Below are positions 31,173 through 39,275 of a DNA stretch of 49,028 nucleotides, piece after piece. Each line of letters starts with the position of its first letter. Position 1 is the first letter of the stretch. Below the pieces are notes generated by a model. The model ran no database searches. It had not been told where the DNA came from and saw only the letters and a program-made list of their open reading frames with translations. This DNA is from JAXDJJ01 sp034665745 (GTDB lineage: Bacteria; Actinomycetota; CADDZG01; WHSQ01), in contig JAXDJJ010000025.1 in the NCBI GenBank assembly GCA_034665745.1, positions 1 to 49,028 on the forward strand, given 5' to 3'. Both the position numbers and the translations under genes were made by a program.

Positions 31173-32369
31173 ATGCCTGAAAAACGCCTGTCCGAGAGAG
31201 TCCTTGCGATCACCGAATCGTCGACCCTTGCGATAGACGCGAAGGCCAAGGCCTTGAAGGCTGCAGGCGAGAACGTCATCGGGTTCGGCGCCGGCGAGCC
31301 CGACTTCCCGACCCCAGAGCACATCGTCAACGCGGCTGCAGAAGCGACCCACCATCCCGCCTATCACCGGTACACGCCATCGGCAGGGCTCCCCGAGCTG
31401 AGGGCCGCGATCGCCACCAAGACCAAGCGCGACTCCGGTTACGACGTCGAAGCGAGTCAGGTACTGGTCACGAACGGTGGGAAGCACGCTCTGTACAACA
31501 CGTTCCTGACGCTGCTCGACCCGGGTGACGAGGTTCTCGTCCCGGCTCCCTATTGGGTGAGTTATCCCGAGATGATCAAGCTCGCGCAGGGGGTCGTGAA
31601 GGAGGTGCCGACCACCGAAGAGACCGGGTTCCGGGTGACCGTCGAGCAACTCGAAGCTGCCGTGACACCCAAGACGAAGGTGTTGTTGTTCGTGTCGCCC
31701 TCGAACCCGACAGGAGCGGTCTACCCACCCGAGGAGGTCGCCGCGATCGGGCAGTGGGCCCAGGACAAGGGACTGTGGGTAGTCACCGACGAGATCTACG
31801 AGCACCTCGTCTATGGGGACGCACGTTTCTCCTCGATGCCGGTACTCGTCCCCGAGCTTGCCGAACGATGCGTCGTTATCAACGGTGTCGCGAAGACTTA
31901 CGCGATGACCGGCTGGCGGGTGGGATGGATGGTTGCCCCAACCGATGTCATCACGTCGGCGAACAACATGCAGTCACACGCGACCTCCAACGTGTCGAAC
32001 GTCGCTCAAGCAGCCGCTCTAGCGGCAGTGTCGGGCGATCTCGCCGCGGTCGAGATGATGCGCGAGGCGTTCGATCGCCGACGTCAGACGATCTACAAAT
32101 TGCTCAATGAGATCCCCGGGATCAGCTGCTACGAGCCCGAAGGTGCGTTCTACGCGTTCCCGTCGATGAAGGGCGTTCTCGGCAGGTCGATCGGGGGTCG
32201 GACCGTGGACGACACGTTGCAACTCGCCGAGGTGATCCTCGAGAAGGCAAAGGTTGCCGTCGTTCCCGGTGATGGGTTCGGCGCCCCCGGCTATTTCAGG
32301 TTCAGTTACGCGTTGAGTGACGAGGACATCGTCGAGGGCGTCACACGCATCGGAGACTTGCTCGCCTAG
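31173..32369 (+). CDS. Class I aspartate aminotransferase family enzyme
   Basis: 398 aa. PLP-dependent, fold type I, subgroup I-gamma judging by IGFGAGEPDFPTPEHIV and YTPSAGLPELRAAIA. SPSNPTGAVY, VVTDEIYEHLVYG, and the Schiff-base Lys in GVAKTYAMTGWRVGWM (about residue 241) are intact. FRFSYALSDEDI near the C-terminus holds the substrate-carboxylate Arg. The likely role is oxaloacetate/aspartate transamination, with prephenate as a possible second substrate. ATG without Shine-Dalgarno. Its stop shares CTAG with the convergent oxidase gene. Confidence 0.92.
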   Translation: MPEKRLSERVLAITESSTLAIDAKAKALKAAGENVIGFGAGEPDFPTPEHIVNAAAEATHHPAYHRYTPSAGLPELRAAIATKTKRDSGYDVEASQVLVTNGGKHALYNTFLTLLDPGDEVLVPAPYWVSYPEMIKLAQGVVKEVPTTEETGFRVTVEQLEAAVTPKTKVLLFVSPSNPTGAVYPPEEVAAIGQWAQDKGLWVVTDEIYEHLVYGDARFSSMPVLVPELAERCVVINGVAKTYAMTGWRVGWMVAPTDVITSANNMQSHATSNVSNVAQAAALAAVSGDLAAVEMMREAFDRRRQTIYKLLNEIPGISCYEPEGAFYAFPSMKGVLGRSIGGRTVDDTLQLAEVILEKAKVAVVPGDGFGAPGYFRFSYALSDEDIVEGVTRIGDLLA

Positions 32370-33454
32370 TCCCCACGAACGTGATCGCGTTTGATGTCCG
32401 CGATCGTGGGAGCCCCAAGCAGAGCCATCGCGTTCAGGACCTCGGCCCCAAGCAGAGACAAGCACGCCTCCACTCCCTTCTGCCCCGCGGTCGCCAGAGC
32501 GTAGAGATACGGGCGCCCGATGAACACCGCGCGGGCGCCCAACGCGAGAGCGGTCACGACGTCGGTCCCCCTGCGAACCCCCCCATCGAGGTACACCTCA
32601 CACGATCCCGCTGAACCAACTATGTCCTCGAGCACATCGATAGTGGCCGGGGTCCGGTCGAGCTGACGGCCACCGTGGTTGGACACTGTGATCGCGTCGG
32701 CGCCGTGTTCTGCACACCGCGCTGCATCGTCCGGGGCGAGAACCCCCTTGATTACGATCGGGATGCCCGCGACCGAACGTACCCAGTCGATGTCGTCCCA
32801 CGTCAGGGTCGAATTGATCAATCCGTCGAGCAACTCCAGGATGCTCTTGCCCTTGGTGTCGACCGGAAGGTTCGGAAACGCCTGCACCTGCGCAGTGCGG
32901 AACGGCGTCCGCAATTCTCGCTCCCGATAGCCGCCAACCGGAAGGTCCACGGTGAGAACGATCGCGTCATAACCCGAAGCGACCGCGCGTTCGATCATGT
33001 CCTTTGCCACACCACGGTCCTTGTGGATGTAGAGCTGGAACCACTTCGGTCCGGTCGATGCCGCCGCAACGTCCTCCATCGGACGTGACGCGAAGGTCGA
33101 CACGCACATGATCACCCCGGCCTCGGTGGCGGCGCGTGCGGTGGCGCACTCGCCTTCCGGATCGGCGAGGCCTTGGGCCGCGTTCGGAGCGATGCCAACC
33201 GGCATGGTGACCGTGGTCCCGAGCATCGTGGTCGAGGCATCGAGGGCCGAGACGTCCACCAGGACCCGCGGCAGCAAAACACGACGTTCGAAACCGGCCC
33301 GGTTCCGATCGATCGTGATCTCGTCGGCCGCGCCGCCCGCGTAATACGCGTACGCGGCAGGATCCAAACGCTCCTTGGCCAGAGCTTCGAACTCATCGAT
33401 CCGGAGGATCCCGCCCAGATCGACGTTGGAGGTCGGCTCGCCCGTAGAGCTCAT
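32366..33454 (-). CDS. FMN-dependent alpha-hydroxy-acid oxidase/dehydrogenase
   Basis: 362 aa. TIM-barrel flavoenzyme of the lactate/glycolate oxidase family. Seen: ILRIDEFEALAKERL, AYAYYAGGAADE, LPRVLVDVS, KWFQLYIHKDRG, VLTVDLPVGGYRERE, IVIKGVLAPDDA, and the active-site VSNHGGRQLDRTPAT with base His and substrate Arg. DGGVRRGTDVVTALALGA binds the FMN phosphate. The substrate cannot be named, with lactate, glycolate or mandelate possible. ATG overlaps the stop of the siroheme gene (ATGA), with AAGGGG upstream. Confidence 0.92.
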   Translation of the reverse strand: MSSTGEPTSNVDLGGILRIDEFEALAKERLDPAAYAYYAGGAADEITIDRNRAGFERRVLLPRVLVDVSALDASTTMLGTTVTMPVGIAPNAAQGLADPEGECATARAATEAGVIMCVSTFASRPMEDVAAASTGPKWFQLYIHKDRGVAKDMIERAVASGYDAIVLTVDLPVGGYRERELRTPFRTAQVQAFPNLPVDTKGKSILELLDGLINSTLTWDDIDWVRSVAGIPIVIKGVLAPDDAARCAEHGADAITVSNHGGRQLDRTPATIDVLEDIVGSAGSCEVYLDGGVRRGTDVVTALALGARAVFIGRPYLYALATAGQKGVEACLSLLGAEVLNAMALLGAPTIADIKRDHVRGD

Positions 33455-34041
33455 CTCTGCCCCTTCGCACGAGCGAACGCGGCGATCACGTCGGCTTCTT
33501 TGCCGGCGCGCAACAGCGCGATCGGATCGGGATCGGCGTTTACAAGACCGTCGAAGAAATCGCGCCGCGCGGCATAGTCGGGCAGGTTCTGTTTCGCCCA
33601 TGGGCGGAGCTCGTCGAGCAGCTCGGCGAGGCGCGCGTATGCGTTGTCGAACATCGCTTCCGCCTCACGCTTCATCCGCTTGGCCAGGGCGGGACTCGCG
33701 CCCGAGGTCGAGATCGCTACCGCGAGGGGGCCGCGGCGCGCTATCGCAGGCAGGATGAAGTTGCACAGGGCTGGTACGTCCGCAACATTCACGAGCATCG
33801 AGCGAGCTTCGGCGTCGTCGAAGATCCTCTTGTCCAGTTCGTCGTCACCGGTCGCGACCATGACCAGGTATGCGTCCTCGAGCATCGACCGTTCGTAGGC
33901 ACCGGGATCGATGACGTCGACCGCTGCCCCGCACGCTCGCAGGCCATCGACCTTCTCGTCGGCCATGGGTCCGGTTCCCACGACAAGAGCCCTCCGACCG
34001 GTCAGGTCGAGGCACGCGACATACAGCTCGGCACTCAACAT
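33451..34041 (-). CDS. Precorrin-2 dehydrogenase / sirohydrochlorin ferrochelatase-like protein
   Basis: 196 aa. Matches the N-terminal part of CysG and stand-alone Met8/SirC: Rossmann start CLDLTGRRALVVGTGPMADEK, the catalytic Asp region NVADVPALCNFILPA, and VAISTSGASPALAKRMKREA. It would make sirohydrochlorin or siroheme for sulfite or nitrite reductases. ATG 34041 gives the normal start and the longer frame is Gly-rich noise. No other tetrapyrrole gene is in the window, and coupling to a hydroxy-acid oxidase is unusual. Confidence 0.85.
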   Translation of the reverse strand: MLSAELYVACLDLTGRRALVVGTGPMADEKVDGLRACGAAVDVIDPGAYERSMLEDAYLVMVATGDDELDKRIFDDAEARSMLVNVADVPALCNFILPAIARRGPLAVAISTSGASPALAKRMKREAEAMFDNAYARLAELLDELRPWAKQNLPDYAARRDFFDGLVNADPDPIALLRAGKEADVIAAFARAKGQR

Positions 34042-34050
34042 GTGGCTAGG

Positions 34051-34060
34051 AGGGTAGAAC
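34051..34060. promoter_or_regulatory. Overlapping divergent -10 boxes (siroheme gene and CPBP gene)
   Basis: Minus strand: TACCCT (34056-34051), 9 nt before ATG 34041. Plus strand: TAGAAC (34055-34060), 6 nt before GTG 34067. They share two bases. Both are weaker than the other leaderless boxes. The plus strand also has AGGAGGG, 12 nt from its start codon. Confidence 0.35.
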
Positions 34061-34066
34061 AACCGG

Positions 34067-34822
34067 GTGCAACCGCCACCTCCTCCCCCGGCACCTCTCG
34101 ATCCCTCGACCATCGAACCCGGTCGCCCAGAGCCATCGGTCCCGTGGACCGTGCGCGACCTGGCGATCACCATCCTGGGTGGAGGTGGAGTTGGTCTCGT
34201 CCTGAGCGCCGCGTTCTTGTTTCCTCTGCATCTGAACGGGACGAACGTGTCGCCGGCGGCCGAGCTCCTTGTGTTGACCCTGGCGATGTACGTGCCGCTG
34301 TGCGTGTTCGGGTGGTGGTTCGCCTTGAAGCGTCACGGCGCGACCCTCGCGGACGCGGGCCTCAGATGGGTCGGCATCGGCCCCATCCTCCTGATGATCC
34401 CGGCAACGATCCTGTTGATAGTCGTTACGAGCTTGCTCTCGTACTTGACCGGCCTCGTGTTCGGGGACGTCCCCACCGCCCAGGAGCAGGTGCTACCCGG
34501 CGAGACCTCCCTTCCGGTGATCGACCTCGTATGGCTCGTCTTAGCGGGAGCGGTCGCGGCCCCCATCACAGAAGAGTTCCTGTTCCGCGGGCTGATCTAT
34601 CGCTACCTTCGAGCAACGCGCCCGATCTATACCGCGATCCTTGTCTCATCACTGCTGTTCGCGGCGGCCCACTTCACCCCCGCGCTAGTCCCGGTACTCC
34701 TCGTGTTCGGTATCGCTGAGGCACTTGTAGCCGAGCGCTACGACAGCCTCTATCCCGCCATGGTGTTGCACGCGTTGAACAACGGCACGCTGTTCCTGTC
34801 CCTGTACGTCGTCCTGAATTGA
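34067..34822 (+). CDS. CPBP family intramembrane glutamic protease
   Basis: 251 aa. A Pro-rich N-terminus (about 25 residues) precedes some seven hydrophobic segments. The active-site motifs are EEFLFRGLIYR (EExxxR, Glu about 169), AAHFTP and VLHALNNGTLF (HxxxN). This is the CAAX-protease and bacteriocin-processing fold. Bacterial substrates are mostly unknown. GTG start, divergent from the siroheme gene with 25 nt between the starts. It is followed by a strong terminator. Confidence 0.9.
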   Translation: MQPPPPPPAPLDPSTIEPGRPEPSVPWTVRDLAITILGGGGVGLVLSAAFLFPLHLNGTNVSPAAELLVLTLAMYVPLCVFGWWFALKRHGATLADAGLRWVGIGPILLMIPATILLIVVTSLLSYLTGLVFGDVPTAQEQVLPGETSLPVIDLVWLVLAGAVAAPITEEFLFRGLIYRYLRATRPIYTAILVSSLLFAAAHFTPALVPVLLVFGIAEALVAERYDSLYPAMVLHALNNGTLFLSLYVVLN

Positions 34823-34823
34823 A

Positions 34824-34851
34824 AGAGGCCGCCCCCGAAGGAGCGGCCTCT
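34824..34851. terminator. Bidirectional terminator between CPBP and LVIVD genes
   Basis: A perfect 9-bp stem, AGAGGCCGC (34824-34832) with GCGGCCTCT (34843-34851), and a 10-nt loop. On the minus strand it is followed by TTTC, so it best serves the LVIVD operon. Confidence 0.75.
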
Positions 34852-34870
34852 GTTCGAAGGAAGTGTGTTG

Positions 34871-36076
34871 CTACTTGAGTCCCTTGATCGCGAACGCTTC
34901 TGCGCCACGAGCCATGTCGTTCGTCCATAGCAATCCGTCGTGCCACAAGGACGAGTAGCTCAGGGTGTCGTCGGTGTCGAAGTACGCCGCCTCTTTGGGA
35001 GCTGCGGGGTCGTTGAGATCGAGCACGCTCATCCCAGCCGTGAACCAAGTGATGGCGACATTGTTGGTCTTCGGGTTCCAGTCGACACCATGAGCAAGGC
35101 ACCACGAGCTGACCCAGCCCACAAGCGTGCCGATGTTGCTCGTCCCATCGCCACCACGGCCCGCCGGAGCGGCCCAGCTGCTCTTCAATATCGGCACCAT
35201 GGGGTTGGTGATGTCGTAGAACCAGATCCGGCCATAGGGGGTCTGACCCGTGTTGCAATCATGAGCAACGAAGGCGGCCTCGTCGTCGATCGCGAGAAGG
35301 GTGCCGTCGTGATTCGCAACCGCGTAGTGCGAGTACTGGATCGCAGGGTTCACGATCTCACCCAGTAGGGCCGGCGCGAGAGGATCACTGACGTCCCAGA
35401 TCTTGACTTCTCCAGTGCCGATGGCACCTGCGCAGAATCCCAGCTGCCTGTCTTCTGCGGTTATCGAGAACGAGATGTCGTGGCAATCCATCGTCAAGGT
35501 CTTGGTCGTCGCCACTACTTTGGGCTTGTAGGGGTTCTTCCAATCGACGATCGCAGGGCCATAGTTGTTGGGGTTACCGGCGTATCCACCACCGGCCATG
35601 TAGATAAGGGTCGTCCCGGGAACGGGCTTCAAGGTGTGGCTCTTACCTGTGTTGAGCTCCGAGATGACCCGCGGCTTGGCGGGGTTCTTGACGTCCACGA
35701 ACATCATGCCCGAGCCTGCCGCAGGTGCACACAGATTGTGAGCGAAGCTCATGACGACAAGGCCGGGACGCAGAAACTCGATGTCGTTGTCGTTGCCTGC
35801 ACAGTGCAGGAAGCCCACTTCCTTCATCTTGTTCGAGTCGATGATGTGCAGACCGCCCTTGGTGGGGTCTTGGCCGCGGTTGTCGTTGCCGTCCATCTCG
35901 GTGGCATAGAGGTAGTGCCCGCCGTCTGAGGCGAGTTCGGTGCCACCGGTGTACTGGAACTGCGCCACCTGCTTGACGTTGTCGCTCTTGTCGACCTCGC
36001 CGGCAGCAGACGCAGGTGCAATAGCAGCGGTGAAGAGTGCCCCCAACGCCAATAACGCTCCGATCATCTTCTTCAT
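34871..36076 (-). CDS. Secreted LVIVD-repeat protein (downstream copy)
   Basis: 401 aa. A signal peptide (MKKMIGALLALGALFTAA ... SAA) is followed by propeller repeats with the LVIVD-type core: GGLHIIDSNKMKEVGF, MMFVDVKNPAKPRVI, VKIWDVSDPLAPALLG, IWFYDITNPMVPILK and MSVLDLNDPAAPKEA. Six or more blades are likely. Paired Cys and many His and Asp (DCHDIS, AHDCNTG, CLAHGVDW) suggest bound metal or disulfides. Function unknown. It begins 2 nt after the stop of its paralogue, with AAGGAAGGG upstream. Confidence 0.8.
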   Translation of the reverse strand: MKKMIGALLALGALFTAAIAPASAAGEVDKSDNVKQVAQFQYTGGTELASDGGHYLYATEMDGNDNRGQDPTKGGLHIIDSNKMKEVGFLHCAGNDNDIEFLRPGLVVMSFAHNLCAPAAGSGMMFVDVKNPAKPRVISELNTGKSHTLKPVPGTTLIYMAGGGYAGNPNNYGPAIVDWKNPYKPKVVATTKTLTMDCHDISFSITAEDRQLGFCAGAIGTGEVKIWDVSDPLAPALLGEIVNPAIQYSHYAVANHDGTLLAIDDEAAFVAHDCNTGQTPYGRIWFYDITNPMVPILKSSWAAPAGRGGDGTSNIGTLVGWVSSWCLAHGVDWNPKTNNVAITWFTAGMSVLDLNDPAAPKEAAYFDTDDTLSYSSLWHDGLLWTNDMARGAEAFAIKGLK

Positions 36077-36078
36077 CG

Positions 36079-37269
36079 CTATTTCCCTTCCTTGAGTCCC
36101 TTGACCTCGAACACGTCGAGGCCTTTCACACGGTCGGTTGCGTAGATGCGGCCGTCGAACCAATAGGCCGACCAGTAGTTCGCGGTGTCGTCACCGCTGC
36201 CGAAGTAGAAGGCTTCCTCGACGGGGTTCATCGGGTCGTCCCAGCTCACGACGTTCATGCCTGCCGCGTACCAGGAGGCAACGATCTTGTGCGTGCCCGG
36301 GATGAAGTTGAAGTTGTGCGACGTGCACCACGTTGGTCGATCGGTTCCGACGGGCGCCTGGCCGCGCTTGATCTTGAAGAAGCTCAGGGGCGTCGGCGCG
36401 GTGCGGTTGGTGAAGTCGTAGGCCCAAAAGGCTCCGTCGGGTCCACCCACACAGTCGTGCACTTCGGTCTCGTCGCTGATCACGAGGATCTCACCGTCGT
36501 CAGAGACATCTGCGGTGTGGTTGAGGAAGAAAGACGGGTTGTTGACCACGCCGACAACGGTTGGAGCGATCGGGTCCGAGACATCCCAGATCTGCACCTG
36601 GCCTGCGCCAGTGCAGATGCCGAGCTTCTCGTCGCCCTTGATGAAGAAGTTGAAATCGTGACAGCCGGCTGCCGGGCCACCGTCGGTAGGACCGAACGTC
36701 GCAGCGACCTTCGGCTTCATGGGGTTGGAGACGTCGATGATCTGCTCGAGCTCCTTGCCGTTGGCCGTGCCGCCTGGTGATGCGTAGACGATGTCCTCGC
36801 CGGGGTACGCAGTGACGGTGTGGGTCCCTTCCGGCGTGTTGACGAACCCGAGGATCTTCGCCTTCTTGGGATTCGAGACGTCGACCAGACGCACGCCACC
36901 ACCACCGGTGAGACCGGCGCAGGTTCCAGAGTGGAAGCCCAGCGCCAGAAGTCCTGGCTTCACGACCGCGACATCATTCTGGGTAGCGGGACAAGAGACG
37001 AAACCGACCTCTTTCGGGATGCGGGCCGAGTGATCGATGATGTGGATGCCGCCTGCCGTGGCCCCCTGCTGCATGGCGTAGACGTAGCGGCCCTGGAAGT
37101 CGATGTCCGTTGCCCCCTCGCCGGCCATAGCCGCTTCAGGCGAGCCCTTGAATGGGATGTGGACGATGCGTTTCATGTTCTCGCTCTTCTGTACGTCCGC
37201 GAACGCGAACGACGGCACCGCGGCCAGCACGGCAAGCGACGCGAGAAGGATGGCGCGGACTGACTTCAT
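36079..37269 (-). CDS. Secreted LVIVD-repeat protein (upstream copy)
   Basis: 396 aa. A signal peptide (MKSVRAILLASLAVLAAV ... FA) precedes blades carrying GGIHIIDHSARIPKEVGF, VRLVDVSNPKKAKILGF, IIDVSNPMKPKVAATF, VQIWDVSDPIAPTVVG and MNVVSWDDPMNPVEEA. CHDFNFF, EVHDCVGG and WCTSHNFNF align with the Cys/His motifs of the downstream copy, so the pair arose by duplication. Both end in a similar segment (GLDVFEVKGL and GAEAFAIKGL). AAGGAG 11 nt before the ATG. Confidence 0.8.
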   Translation of the reverse strand: MKSVRAILLASLAVLAAVPSFAFADVQKSENMKRIVHIPFKGSPEAAMAGEGATDIDFQGRYVYAMQQGATAGGIHIIDHSARIPKEVGFVSCPATQNDVAVVKPGLLALGFHSGTCAGLTGGGGVRLVDVSNPKKAKILGFVNTPEGTHTVTAYPGEDIVYASPGGTANGKELEQIIDVSNPMKPKVAATFGPTDGGPAAGCHDFNFFIKGDEKLGICTGAGQVQIWDVSDPIAPTVVGVVNNPSFFLNHTADVSDDGEILVISDETEVHDCVGGPDGAFWAYDFTNRTAPTPLSFFKIKRGQAPVGTDRPTWCTSHNFNFIPGTHKIVASWYAAGMNVVSWDDPMNPVEEAFYFGSGDDTANYWSAYWFDGRIYATDRVKGLDVFEVKGLKEGK

Positions 37270-37323
37270 AGGCCGAAGGTTCTCCTTGGGGGGCCGACTT
37301 CCTCCCCTGGCCCCACGCCCCCG

Positions 37324-37812
37324 CTAGGCGGTCGTTCTGGCTCTCACCAAGCCCTGGAGGATCCTCAGGTCGCGCTCGAAGATGCGGCGCATCACCGGTT
37401 TGAATCCGGCCAGCCCCAGTGCTCCAAGGCCCCCGAGGGACTGGGGCGGGATGAGCTCTTCACGCCAGAAGAGATGCGTGCGCTCGCCGCTCAGAGGGGT
37501 CAGGTGCATCTCTCCCCTGCCAGCGACCCACCCGAGGTGGTCTATCGCTAACCGTTTCGGGGGGTCCCAACCCGATACCTGGACCTTGTCGCGTGTCGAG
37601 ATGCCCCCGATCTTGATCGTGGCCTCTGCCTCGACGCCGAGGCCCTCGCGGTGGTCGGAGGTCACGACGAAGTGGCTCGCTTCCAACATCCAGTCGCCGA
37701 GGTTCTCCCAGTCGGTGATGAGCTCCCACACGACGTTCTGGGGGCCGGGCAAGGTGGTCGATACCTCGATGATCGCGGGCCAGCCGCGCGCCAGTTTGGA
37801 GCGACGGACCAC
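37324..37812 (-). CDS. SRPBCC (START/polyketide-cyclase-like) protein
   Basis: 162 aa. A helix-grip fold is suggested by EVSTTLPGPQNVVWELITDW at the start (the usual xDxPxxxVWxxLxDxxxxxxW pattern), a beta-rich middle (VEAEATIKIGGISTRDKVQV) and a long C-terminal helix (FKPVMRRIFERDLRILQGL). Such proteins bind lipids or other hydrophobic ligands, and the ligand here is unknown. The GTG start overlaps the gatB stop by one base (TAGTG), so it is coupled to gatB for no obvious metabolic reason. Confidence 0.8.
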   Translation of the reverse strand: MVRRSKLARGWPAIIEVSTTLPGPQNVVWELITDWENLGDWMLEASHFVVTSDHREGLGVEAEATIKIGGISTRDKVQVSGWDPPKRLAIDHLGWVAGRGEMHLTPLSGERTHLFWREELIPPQSLGGLGALGLAGFKPVMRRIFERDLRILQGLVRARTTA

Positions 37813-39275
37813 TAGCTGAGCTTGCGCTTGAGCAGGTCGTTGACGATGCCAGGGTTCGCCTGGCCCTTCGTCTTCTTCATGACCTGTCCGACGAGGAACC
37901 CGATCGTGTTCAGTTGACCGGCCCGGACCTTGTCGGCCGCGTCGGCATTCTCGGCGATGACTTCATCGACCGCGGTCTCGAGTGCCCCCTCGTCGGACAC
38001 CTGCTCGAGCCCGAGGTCCTTTGCGATATCCGCAGCGTCTTTCCCGGACGTGAACATCTCGGCCAACACGTTCTTCGCCTGCTTGCCCGAGATCGTCCCT
38101 GCATCGATCAACTCGACGAGCCCGGCAAGCTGCGCCGGAGTGATCTTCGAGTCGGCGAGCTCGATCCCGGCTTCGTTTAGTAGTCCGAAGAGATCGGCGG
38201 TGATCCAGTTGGCGATCTTCTTGGCCTCCCCGGCGTAAACGGTCGCCGCCGCTTCGAACCATTGCGATGTCGCGCGCGAGCTGGTCAACACTCCGACGTC
38301 ATACTCGGACAGGCCGTACTCCGCCGCGAATCGCTGTCTGCGGACCGCGGGGGTCTCGGGTAGCGATGACTTGATCGACTCGACCGTGGCCGGGTCCGGT
38401 TCGAAGGGAACGAGGTCGGGCTCGGGGAAGTAGCGATAGTCGAACGCGAACTCCTTGGTGCGTAATGACGACGTCGTCCCGTTCTTCTCATCGAAGTGGC
38501 GGGTCTCCTGGATGAGGATCTCGCCCGCATCGAGAGCCTTCCGTTGTCTCACTTCCTCGTGTTCCAAGGCTCGGGCGACCGAGCGGATCGAGTTCATGTT
38601 CTTGACCTCGACCTTCGCCCCGAATTCCTCGGCCCCCATGAGAGCGATCGAGATATTCGCGTCGACGCGCATCGAGCCTTCCTCCATACGCACGTCCGAT
38701 ACATCGAGGGACTCGAGCAATGCACGCATCTCCGTCACGTACGCCCGCGCCTCCTCGGCAGAGCCGATGTCGGGTTCGCTGACGATCTCGACCAACGGCG
38801 TACCGGCACGGTTGAAGTCCTCGAGCGAGTAGTCGGAATCGGCGATGCGGCCGGACCCACCGATGTGGGTCGACTTGCCGGTGTCCTCCTCGAGATGGAC
38901 CCGGTTGATGCCGATCCGCTTCGTCCCCCACTCCCCCGTTATCTCCAGGAAACCCTTGGAGCCAAGGGGGAAGTCGTACTGACTGATCTGGTAGTTCTTC
39001 GGCATGTCCGGATAGAAATAGTTCTTGCGGTGGAACAACGACCGCGTAGCGATCGAACAGTTCAGGGCAAGCGCGATCTTCAAGGTGTATTCGATCGCCT
39101 TCTCGTTCGCCACCGGCAGCGAGCCGGGCAGAGCGAGACAAACAGGGCAGGTGCGTGTGTTGGGCTCGCCCGCGAAACCGACCTCGCACGCGCAGAACAT
39201 CTTCGACTTAGTCGACAACTCGACGTGGGTCTCGAGACCGATCGTGGTCTCGTACTTGTCGGCGACGACGTTCAT
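37812..39275 (-). CDS. gatB: Aspartyl/glutamyl-tRNA amidotransferase subunit B
   Basis: 487 aa. Holds the kinase site that activates Glu-tRNA(Gln) (and Asp-tRNA(Asn)) and the tRNA-binding tail. Motifs: IGLETHVELSTKSKMFCACE, RTCPVCLALPGSLPV, FHRKNYFYPDMPKNYQISQ, EEGSMRVDANISI and FDYRYFPEPDLVP. The C-terminal YqeY-like domain ends in FLVGQVMKKTKGQANP. The ATG overlaps the gatA stop (ATGA). Confidence 0.97.
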   Translation of the reverse strand: MNVVADKYETTIGLETHVELSTKSKMFCACEVGFAGEPNTRTCPVCLALPGSLPVANEKAIEYTLKIALALNCSIATRSLFHRKNYFYPDMPKNYQISQYDFPLGSKGFLEITGEWGTKRIGINRVHLEEDTGKSTHIGGSGRIADSDYSLEDFNRAGTPLVEIVSEPDIGSAEEARAYVTEMRALLESLDVSDVRMEEGSMRVDANISIALMGAEEFGAKVEVKNMNSIRSVARALEHEEVRQRKALDAGEILIQETRHFDEKNGTTSSLRTKEFAFDYRYFPEPDLVPFEPDPATVESIKSSLPETPAVRRQRFAAEYGLSEYDVGVLTSSRATSQWFEAAATVYAGEAKKIANWITADLFGLLNEAGIELADSKITPAQLAGLVELIDAGTISGKQAKNVLAEMFTSGKDAADIAKDLGLEQVSDEGALETAVDEVIAENADAADKVRAGQLNTIGFLVGQVMKKTKGQANPGIVNDLLKRKLS

